From positions 1 to 34,044 of the forward strand of contig JACKDQ010000022.1 of the NCBI GenBank assembly GCA_020633415.1: DNA of 34,044 bases. The letters are read 5' to 3'. Position 1 is the first letter of the stretch, and the number at the start of each line of letters is the position of its first letter. Below are positions 16,934 through 25,174 of this stretch, one piece after another. The notes below the pieces were generated by a model. The model was not told the DNA's origin, made no database searches, and saw only the letters and a list, made by a program, of their open reading frames with translations. Position numbers and translations under genes: made by a program. The DNA is from Deltaproteobacteria bacterium (lineage in GTDB: Bacteria; Myxococcota_A; Polyangia; GCA-2747355).

Positions 16934-17451
16934 GACGCGGCAATCCGTCGTCTTTTTCCCGGGAAACGGCATGGCTAACCGGCGCCTGCTTCGCCATGTG
17001 GGCGCTGGTTGGCTGTGCGCATTACGACGCGCCGAAACCCAAATCCACCACACCCAATTCAGCTGCCAGCCAAGCGGACGATCGTGCCAGCGAGCGATCT
17101 GAGGCGCCTCGCGTCACCGATCAGCCAGCGCTCTATGATGCGCGTGCGGGCGTAATCAACCGCGCGGCGCTGCGACGTCTGGTTGAAGCGGGCGCGCCGT
17201 CGTTTATCGCGCAGATCGACGTCCGCGCGAGCTTCAAGCGGCGGAGGTTCTGGGGCTGGCGTGTGCTGCAGTATTCCGGACCAGGACAACTTGCCCCTGG
17301 CGACATCGTCCGCCGGATCAACGGCTTCCCGATCGAGCGCCCAGACCAGTTTATTCGCGTCTGGAATGCGCTGCCAGCCCAACCCGAGATTTCGATCGAA
17401 CTGGTCCGCGCGGGCAAGCAGCACTTGATCCGCTTACCCATCGTCGACTAG
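16930..17451 (+). CDS. PDZ-domain lipoprotein
   Basis: The 173-residue protein starts with ATG overlapping the tmk stop (ATGA). A signal peptide ends with lipobox LVGC (Cys29). A Ser/Ala/Pro-rich linker follows, then a PDZ-like domain with the pattern LAPGDIVRRINGFPIERPDQF and ISIELVRAGKQHLIRL. This resembles the PDZ domain of the secretion protein GspC and of HtrA-type proteases, but no protease or secretion domain is attached. It is likely an envelope adaptor anchored in a membrane. It is the last gene of the PilZ-led operon. Confidence 0.75.
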   Translation: MRRGNPSSFSRETAWLTGACFAMWALVGCAHYDAPKPKSTTPNSAASQADDRASERSEAPRVTDQPALYDARAGVINRAALRRLVEAGAPSFIAQIDVRASFKRRRFWGWRVLQYSGPGQLAPGDIVRRINGFPIERPDQFIRVWNALPAQPEISIELVRAGKQHLIRLPIVD

Positions 17452-17501
17452 CGCTCGAGAGTGGATTCGTCGGTGAGGCGCGCGGTCCACGAGGGCGCCC
17501 G

Positions 17502-17804
17502 TTAATGGCGCTCGGGGTCGACCTCAACGTCCTCTACATCGATTTCGTGAGTTTGCTCGCCAACGTTGGCATGTTGCGTCGGAGCATCGCCGATCGGATC
17601 ACCGGCAAATGATCCCTCACCATGAGCGTACAGTGCACCTTCGGACCCAACAATGACCTGCCGATCCTCGCCGCGGAATGCGCCAACGCCCTGGGCCGGA
17701 TCGGCCATCGTTTCGCTATGGATCAAGGCATCCATTTCGTGCTGATTGTTGCGGCGCGCGTTGTAGCGCTCCAGCGCCTCGCAAAGCTCCTCGTAGGGAA
17801 TCAT
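17502..17804 (-). CDS. Small acidic protein of unknown function
   Basis: This 100-residue protein starts MIPYEELCEALERYNARRN, an amphipathic helical start, and has a strongly acidic, Gly-rich C-terminal half with DVEDVEVDPERH at its end. It has no signal peptide, membrane segment or known motif. AAGG lies 7 nt before the ATG and a good promoter lies just upstream, which supports a real gene. It converges on the PDZ lipoprotein gene and diverges from the KOW protein. No function can be given. Confidence 0.65.
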   Translation of the reverse strand: MIPYEELCEALERYNARRNNQHEMDALIHSETMADPAQGVGAFRGEDRQVIVGSEGALYAHGEGSFAGDPIGDAPTQHANVGEQTHEIDVEDVEVDPERH

Positions 17805-17829
17805 CGCTTACCTTCCGTCGATTGCCCTA

Positions 17830-17858
17830 ATCCTAGCGCAGGCCGGAGTCATTGTCAG
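17830..17858 (-). promoter_or_regulatory. Promoter of the small acidic protein gene
   Basis: On the minus strand CTGACA (17858-17853) and TAGGAT (17835-17830) are 17 nt apart. The expected start near 17823 leaves about 19 nt of leader, enough for the AAGG site before the ATG at 17804. Confidence 0.55.
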
Positions 17859-17869
17859 CGCCCGGCGAG

Positions 17870-17898
17870 TTGACGGCGCCTCGGCGTGGAACTAAGCT
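17870..17898 (+). promoter_or_regulatory. Promoter of the KOW-type protein gene, leaderless
   Basis: TTGACG (17870-17875) and TAAGCT (17893-17898) are 17 nt apart. The base 7 nt after the -10 box is 17905, the G of the GTG start, and no Shine-Dalgarno is present. Confidence 0.55.
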
Positions 17899-17904
17899 GC
17901 CGCC

Positions 17905-18822
17905 GTGGATTTCACCGGTTTTACCAGCGCAGATTTCGCGGCGTTCGAGCAGAAGAAATGGCAAAGCCACGCCTTCAACCTCGAGCGACTCCAGGTCAAG
18001 CAGAAGCTCGAGGCACTCGGCAAGCGCATCGGCCTGCTCGGCGCCGATGGTGCGCTGCTCGAGCAGCACGTCAGTGCCGAGAGTCCTGTGCTCTGGAACC
18101 AGCACCGCGTCGACCGGCAGTACCTGTTTTTCTCGCGCAACGAAGCGGCAAAGAAGGAACTCGACGCGATCGTGAACAGGGAGCGCTCGTTCGCTTCGAT
18201 GCTTGAAGATCCATCGCCGCTGCGCAACCACATCTTTTTGCATGTCACGATCGACAACGACCACGTCGAAGTCGGCCTAAAACTGCACGTCGACGCTCGT
18301 GTGGACCGCGACAATCTACTGCGCAAGTGCAACGATTTCTTCGCCCGCGAAAAGATCCTGCAACGTATCAACGGCCTGCCGGCTGGGTTTTGCACAGGCA
18401 TGGTCAATGCTGAACAGCGTCAGCGGCTCGACGATGAGCAGTTTCAAAAACTGATCGCTGACTTCGCCGACAGCGCGAGCTGGCTGACGATCCATCGCGA
18501 CTACGGAGCGCAAGATCCGATCGTCGGCGAGGGAGCCTTCGCTGATCGCGTGGCAGACGATCTCCGTGCACTGCTTCCATTGATGCAGGAAATCGCTTGG
18601 ACGCGCGAAAATGACTTCCTCGAGATCGGCAAGCGATTAGCTGACAACGTGGTACGGCAGAAATCCAAAGGGCTAAAGAAGAACGACCGCGTGCGCGTGC
18701 TGCGAGGTCTACTCGCCGGTCAAGCCGGCGTCGTTCAGTCGGTCGACGGCAAGGGCGCCCTGAAGGTACTCGTCGGCAAAATGACGATCAAGCTGGCGGG
18801 CGAGGACGTCACCAAGCTCTAG
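17905..18822 (+). CDS. Protein of unknown family with C-terminal KOW-like motif
   Basis: The 305-residue protein has no signal peptide or membrane helix. The C-terminal part (KKNDRVRVLRGLLAGQAGVV, then KVLVGKMTIKLAGEDV) matches the KOW pattern found in ribosomal proteins and NusG, so RNA or ribosome contact is possible. The N-terminal 240 residues are mixed alpha/beta with many charged residues; I do not recognise a family. It starts with GTG at 17905, the expected +1 of its promoter. It converges on the pseudokinase gene. Confidence 0.7.
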   Translation: MDFTGFTSADFAAFEQKKWQSHAFNLERLQVKQKLEALGKRIGLLGADGALLEQHVSAESPVLWNQHRVDRQYLFFSRNEAAKKELDAIVNRERSFASMLEDPSPLRNHIFLHVTIDNDHVEVGLKLHVDARVDRDNLLRKCNDFFAREKILQRINGLPAGFCTGMVNAEQRQRLDDEQFQKLIADFADSASWLTIHRDYGAQDPIVGEGAFADRVADDLRALLPLMQEIAWTRENDFLEIGKRLADNVVRQKSKGLKKNDRVRVLRGLLAGQAGVVQSVDGKGALKVLVGKMTIKLAGEDVTKL

Positions 18823-18848
18823 GCTCAGCCGTTCTCAGCGCTACAACC

Positions 18849-18879
18849 GCGGTGCACAAAGGGCTGGTCGCCGCACCGC
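18849..18879. terminator. Inverted repeat between convergent genes
   Basis: GCGGTGC (18849-18855) and GCACCGC (18873-18879) can pair around a 17-nt loop. They lie between the stops of the KOW protein and the pseudokinase gene, so a two-way terminator is plausible. No T-tract is visible. Confidence 0.3.
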
Positions 18880-18882
18880 CCG

Positions 18883-20616
18883 CTAGGTGAACTTGAGAAC
18901 TGCGATCACGATGCCCGTCAACAGCGCGGCGACGACCACGCCCGCGATGATCAGCGCAACTTTTCGGCTACCACCGGCCATCTCGGCGAGCATTTCTTCG
19001 TCGCCCATTTCGCGGCCCGGCACCTGGCCCGAGGGCACCTTAACCGCCTGCATCATCTGCGTCTTGCCGGTCCGCAGAGATAACCGCCGCGCCTCTTCAC
19101 TGCCCGCGAGGCTCCCATCATCACGGTATTTTTCGGCGAGGTCCTCGGCATCGACCTCGCCCGCTTCGACGATCGCCGACTGAGCTTCGCCCTGCTCGGC
19201 CATCGCCGACTCAACCTCGCCTTTGACGAACCACATCGTTTCGCGAAAGCCCGGCTTGGCGCTACCCGTCGGCGCCGGCTGTGTCGCTGGACGCGGGGAG
19301 ATCGTCGGAGTCTCCTGACTGAAGGCGATGCGAGCGCCTTCGCTGAGCTCTCCGCCGACCGCTGCTCCCGATTCGGGTGTCACGGCGGCCGTCGCGCCGC
19401 TGGGCTCGGCGCCGCGCGGAGAGCGTGTCGGCCGACTCTGCTCAGCCATCACAGTTCGTGAGCGGTCGTCGACTGCTGCCGGATCACCGACGATAACCTG
19501 TTGCCGCGGTGCGCCGAGTGTCGTCTCGCCATGCAGCGGCGTCTCGATCGAGATCGGCCGGTCGCGTGCCGCCCCGACGTCGCTGCCCAACCCGTCAACC
19601 TCACGCAAGAACTGCCGCAGGGTCAGATGACGACGACTGGAGTTCTTTTCGAGCGCTTTGGCGATCAACTGGCGCACATCCGCGGACGTGCCTGCCGGCA
19701 ATGCCGAGGGCTCCTCGGTCTGGTGCGCTTGGAGTAAGGCGGCAGCTTCGCCAGCAAACGGTGGCCGACCGGCGATCAGGTGATATAGCAGCGCACCCAA
19801 GCTGTAGATCGTCGAGCGCTGATCGATCGGCCGACCAGCAGCTTGCTCGGGACTGATGTACTCGGGCGTGCCGAAGACGCCCTCTGCAGCGGGCGGAGCG
19901 ATGCCAAAGCCCCGCAACAAAACCGAACCGTCCTCGCAAAGCAACACGTTGGCCGGCGATATATCGCGATGCAACACCCCGACCTTTTGTGCTTCCGATA
20001 GCGCGTTACCAACCTTGGCGATGATCGCTTGGGCGCGCTCGGCACCAACATCGCTCAGTGAGCGCGCCAGCGGCTCGGCCTGCTCGCAAGCGTGGACAAC
20101 GAACAGGCCATCCCCATGCTTGCCGTGATCGAGCACGCGGAGGATGCCGGCACCTTCGAGCTTCTGAATTTGCCGGAGCTCGCGACGGGCACGTTCCATC
20201 TCGGTGCTCGAAGCAAAGCACGCACTGTCGACGATTGTGATGTCCACAGCGCGATTGCTCTGGGTATCCTGGGCGAGATAGCGAATGCCGATCGCCAACC
20301 GCTCGATCGCGTCACCCAGCCGATAACGCCCATCGATCAGATCGTCATTGGCGTTGGACAGATCGCGCAGCGTCTCGGCTTGGGCGAGTTTGCCTTGAGC
20401 GAGTTCGCTGGTCGGTGCATCGTCCTCGGCGGCTGCGGGCTGCTGGTTGTGGGCTGCGGCAGCCGCCGCCAACGCCGCGGCGTCCGGCGCCATATAGCCA
20501 AACACCGTCTTTTTCATCTCGCCGTCGGCCTCAGCCGTCGACATGTCCGCGCCGCAGAACCCACAGAACGTCGAATTCTCTGGGTTTTGTTTAAAGCACT
20601 TAGGGCAAGTTATCAT
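18883..20616 (-). CDS. Predicted Ser/Thr pseudokinase with zinc ribbon and C-terminal membrane anchor
   Basis: From ATG 20616 the protein is 577 residues. A zinc ribbon (CPKC at 4-7, CGFCG at 18-22) leads, followed by a linker with a KKTVFGY segment and an Ala-rich stretch. The kinase fold is clear at HRDISPANVLL (HRD 216-218, Asn223), EYISPEQAAGR and YSLGALLYHLIAGRPPF. The Gly loop is lost (LGDAIERLAIGIRY), the ATP-binding Lys is replaced by Thr at about 127 (AVDITIV), and DFG is GFG at 236-238. Catalysis is therefore unlikely. A membrane helix ends the protein (KVALIIAGVVVAALLTGIVIAVLKFT region). It may be a scaffold or sensor. A Met at 20661 would add 15 residues. Confidence 0.85.
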   Translation of the reverse strand: MITCPKCFKQNPENSTFCGFCGADMSTAEADGEMKKTVFGYMAPDAAALAAAAAAHNQQPAAAEDDAPTSELAQGKLAQAETLRDLSNANDDLIDGRYRLGDAIERLAIGIRYLAQDTQSNRAVDITIVDSACFASSTEMERARRELRQIQKLEGAGILRVLDHGKHGDGLFVVHACEQAEPLARSLSDVGAERAQAIIAKVGNALSEAQKVGVLHRDISPANVLLCEDGSVLLRGFGIAPPAAEGVFGTPEYISPEQAAGRPIDQRSTIYSLGALLYHLIAGRPPFAGEAAALLQAHQTEEPSALPAGTSADVRQLIAKALEKNSSRRHLTLRQFLREVDGLGSDVGAARDRPISIETPLHGETTLGAPRQQVIVGDPAAVDDRSRTVMAEQSRPTRSPRGAEPSGATAAVTPESGAAVGGELSEGARIAFSQETPTISPRPATQPAPTGSAKPGFRETMWFVKGEVESAMAEQGEAQSAIVEAGEVDAEDLAEKYRDDGSLAGSEEARRLSLRTGKTQMMQAVKVPSGQVPGREMGDEEMLAEMAGGSRKVALIIAGVVVAALLTGIVIAVLKFT

Positions 20617-20733
20617 TTGCGCGCCCGTCTTGTTTTTGGTGGAACTGGGCAAGGATCTCATGGAAATGCGGGGAGTTCAAGCGCTGGCCCGATCCTTTGG
20701 CACAAGCAAATGCACCCGATAATCGCCGATCTA

Positions 20734-20763
20734 TTGACAAACACACCTATTGTCGCCTATAAG
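20734..20763 (+). promoter_or_regulatory. Strong sigma70-type promoter for the 53-aa basic protein
   Basis: Consensus TTGACA (20734-20739) and TATAAG (20758-20763) are 18 nt apart. The expected start is near 20770, just before the GAAGGAG site. GACAA and TTGTC form an inverted repeat (20736-20740 and 20750-20754) inside the promoter and could be an operator. Confidence 0.7.
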
Positions 20764-20788
20764 CCGAGCCTCGAAGGAGCGAATGGTC

Positions 20789-20950
20789 ATGGCTTCTCTG
20801 ACCCGAATTCTTACAGCCCGCCGCCGGATGAAACTGCAAAAGGCAGGTCGCAAGCGCAAAAACCAACAATCACAGCGCTCCACGCTGAGCTACGCGGAAC
20901 TGTTCGCGGCCTGCGGCGCGCCCGGCGAGACTGCTCCCAAAAAGGGCTAA
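20789..20950 (+). CDS. Small basic protein, 53 aa
   Basis: The protein begins MASLTRILTARRRMKLQKAG and has a dense basic centre (RKRKN), then a TLSYAELFAACGAPGE end. The ATG at 20789 is 9 nt after GAAGGAG; the ATG at 20783 is only 3 nt after it and is less likely. A near-consensus promoter lies directly upstream, so strong expression is expected. The charge and size suggest nucleic-acid or ribosome binding. I have a weak memory of similar small proteins in delta-proteobacteria but cannot name a family. Its stop codon lies in the first copy of a 19-bp direct repeat. Confidence 0.75.
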   Translation: MASLTRILTARRRMKLQKAGRKRKNQQSQRSTLSYAELFAACGAPGETAPKKG

Positions 20951-20982
20951 CAGCCGGTCCTATAAAAAGGGCTAACAGCCGG
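20939..20982. repeat. 19-bp direct repeat, two copies, with hairpin and T-run on the minus strand
   Basis: AAAAAGGGCTAACAGCCGG occurs at 20939-20957 and again at 20964-20982. Each copy contains GGCT-AAC-AGCC, a 4-bp hairpin. On the minus strand each hairpin is followed by CTTTTT, giving two weak terminator-like elements just downstream of relA. The first copy includes the stop of the 53-aa gene, so its 3' tail looks duplicated. Confidence 0.8.
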
Positions 20983-21003
20983 CAGCTCAATGCGCTAGCG
21001 CCA

Positions 21004-23169
<2,166 letters not shown>

Positions 23170-23226
23170 GGCTCGTGCGACGATGTTTAGTGACTAAGTC
23201 TACGTCCTTGCCCCAGCAAAGACAAA

Positions 23227-23263
23227 CCGGGCCCGGACACCGGCCATCGTAAGCTCGGGTGTC
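23227..23263 (-). terminator. Inverted repeats between gmk and relA, possible terminator
   Basis: GACACC and GGTGTC (23236-23241 and 23258-23263) can pair. On the minus strand a CCGGGCCCGG palindrome (23227-23236) and a T-rich TTTGTCTTT stretch follow. This may end gmk transcription or modulate relA. The fit is weak. The rest of the 137-nt gap has no gene. Confidence 0.3.
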
Positions 23264-23306
23264 TGCGGCATCGGTCTAGTTTGGCTCCGCTTTACCCGCG
23301 GATCGA

Positions 23307-23936
23307 CTATTTTTCGCGAGCTTGATCAAGAAGCTGCAGCGCCCGTCGCGCCCGCCGGCGGCTTGCGCAATGCACCGCGATGTAAATCGAGCGCAGCTCT
23401 TCGTAGGCACGGTCGAGATTGTCGTTTGTGATCAGATAATCGTACTCGCCGTAGTGAGTCAGCTCATCCTGCGCCTTGGCCAACCGCCGTGCCACGGTCG
23501 CGGCGTTGTCGGTGCCACGCGTACGCAAGCGCTGCGCCAGGTCGTCCATCGACGGGGGCAAAACAAAAACCATTACAGCATCTTGCGGGTACATCGATTT
23601 CAACCGCGTCCCGCCTTGCCAGTCGATGTCAAAGACGACGTCCTTGCCCTGCTCGATGTTTTGGTCGATCGTTTGCCGGGAAGTCCCGTAGCGGTTGCCG
23701 TGCACGGGCGCCCACTCGGCGAAGGCCTTGGCAGCGACCATTTCGTCGAAGGTTTGGTCGTCGACGAAATGGTAGTCGGCACCATCGACTTCCTGGGCAC
23801 GTCGCGGTCGCGTGGTAAATGAGACCGAAAATGCCAAGTCGGGGAAATCATCCATCAAGCGCCGGCAGAGCGTGGTCTTGCCCGCCCCAGAGGGTGACGA
23901 AATCACAAAAAGCACCCCCCGCTCATTGTCACTCAT
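23307..23936 (-). CDS. gmk: Guanylate kinase
   Basis: Guanylate kinase converts GMP to GDP. The 209 residues start MSDNERGVLFVISSPSGAGKTT, with the P-loop PSGAGKTT at 15-22. The GMP-binding signatures SFTTRPRRAQEVDGADYHFV and the later DIDWQGGTRLK are present, and the length is normal. Its ATG overlaps the remA stop (ATGA at 23933-23936), so the genes are translationally coupled. The neighbours yicC and remA upstream and relA downstream are the usual ones. Confidence 0.97.
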   Translation of the reverse strand: MSDNERGVLFVISSPSGAGKTTLCRRLMDDFPDLAFSVSFTTRPRRAQEVDGADYHFVDDQTFDEMVAAKAFAEWAPVHGNRYGTSRQTIDQNIEQGKDVVFDIDWQGGTRLKSMYPQDAVMVFVLPPSMDDLAQRLRTRGTDNAATVARRLAKAQDELTHYGEYDYLITNDNLDRAYEELRSIYIAVHCASRRRARRALQLLDQAREK

Positions 23937-24226
23937 GGTTTCCCCTCCACGGTTGACGTGTCGGCCGCCCCAGATAGCAGGCGCTCGGGCGACTGGCGCA
24001 GACGCTGGGCTACCGTCTCGACCTGAATTGCCGACAACACGACGTGATCCGAGTCGGTGATCACGATCGCCCGCGTTTTGCGGCCCTGGGTGGCGTCGAC
24101 CAGCTTACCGGCCAAACGCGCCTCTTCTTTGATCCGCTTGACGGGCGCCGACGCGGGGCTAACGATCGCGACGACACGACGCGCCACGACGACATTGCCA
24201 AAGCCAACGTTGAGCAAGTCAACCAC
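23933..24226 (-). CDS. remA: RemA-family (DUF370) regulatory protein
   Basis: The 97-residue protein starts with GTG at 24226, VVDLLNVGFGNVVVARRVVA, followed by PASAPVKRIKEEARLAGKLVDA and TDSDHVVLSAIQ. This is the RemA/DUF370 pattern, known from Bacillus as a DNA-binding activator of matrix genes and present next to gmk in many bacteria. The frame is open further upstream, but that part overlaps yicC and is Arg/Ser-rich. It follows the yicC stop by 7 nt and overlaps gmk by 4 nt. Its role in this lineage is not established. Confidence 0.9.
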   Translation of the reverse strand: MVDLLNVGFGNVVVARRVVAIVSPASAPVKRIKEEARLAGKLVDATQGRKTRAIVITDSDHVVLSAIQVETVAQRLRQSPERLLSGAADTSTVEGKP

Positions 24227-24233
24227 TGCGTAC

Positions 24234-25103
24234 CTATTCGACGTTCTGCGCCTGTTCGCGCATCTTTTCGAGCGTGCTTTTGGCGTCAACGACCTGTCGG
24301 GCAACATCGGCACTGGCCGTTTTCGAAGCGATCGTGTTGAACTCGCGATTGAGCTCCTGCAGCATGAATTCGATTCGCCGGCCAACCGGCTCATCCACCT
24401 GCAACATCTCGGCGAGTTGGCCAAGGTGGCTGGCGATCCGAACGACCTCCTCGCTGATGTCGCTGCGATCGGCGAGAATCGCGACCTCTTGGTGCAGTCG
24501 ACCGCGATCGATCTTCTCATCGGCAACCAGGCGGTCGAGGCGTTCCTTCAACTTGGTCGAGCGACGTTCCACCTCGCCATCGACGGCACGCTCAATGTCG
24601 GCGGCCAATTCGCGTGTATGCTGCAGTCTGGCCTGCAGATCGGCGTGCAACACGCGGCCCTCGGCGGCGCGCATTTCGAGTAGCGCATCTATCGCCTGAT
24701 CGAGACAGGGTTCCAAGCCTTCCCACAAGCCAGTCGCATCGGCGGCAACTCGGGTCGTGAGCAGATCGCGCTGAGGCGGCAGCAAGCGAGCGGCAAGGTG
24801 TCGGTCACCGCCTAACTCGTTGGCAAGCGAATCGATCAGCCCGGCTAGCCGCTTCGCCGCTGCGGCGTTGAGCTGCAGCGCGACACCGCTATCGGCTTCG
24901 TCTGCACTGACGGTGACGTCCACGCGGCCGCGCGCTAGGCGCTCACCGATCTTGGCGCGCAGCGCATGCTCGACGCTGACATCAGCCCAGGGGAGCGTTG
25001 CACGAACGTCGAGAAAGCGGTTGTTGACGCTGCGCAGCTCGAGGCGAAAGCTACGACCACTAACCGAAAATGAGGCCCGGCCAAAGCCGGTCATCGAGTT
25101 CAT
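24234..25103 (-). CDS. yicC: YicC/YloC-family endoribonuclease
   Basis: The 289 residues begin MNSMTGFGRASF, the hallmark of the YicC family, and end in the conserved C-terminal DUF1732 part (REFNTIASKTASADVARQVVDAK). YicC proteins are reported RNA-degrading enzymes. The conserved EINRFLD-like motif appears as VNNRFLDVRATLP. AAGG lies before the ATG. The neighbours smc upstream (71 nt) and remA and gmk downstream match the usual order in many bacteria. Confidence 0.93.
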   Translation of the reverse strand: MNSMTGFGRASFSVSGRSFRLELRSVNNRFLDVRATLPWADVSVEHALRAKIGERLARGRVDVTVSADEADSGVALQLNAAAAKRLAGLIDSLANELGGDRHLAARLLPPQRDLLTTRVAADATGLWEGLEPCLDQAIDALLEMRAAEGRVLHADLQARLQHTRELAADIERAVDGEVERRSTKLKERLDRLVADEKIDRGRLHQEVAILADRSDISEEVVRIASHLGQLAEMLQVDEPVGRRIEFMLQELNREFNTIASKTASADVARQVVDAKSTLEKMREQAQNVE

Positions 25104-25174
25104 CGACGCCTTTGTACCCTCAGCTCAAGAAACTGTCAAAAGCCGCATACGCTGCGAGCAGCACGAATTCGGCG

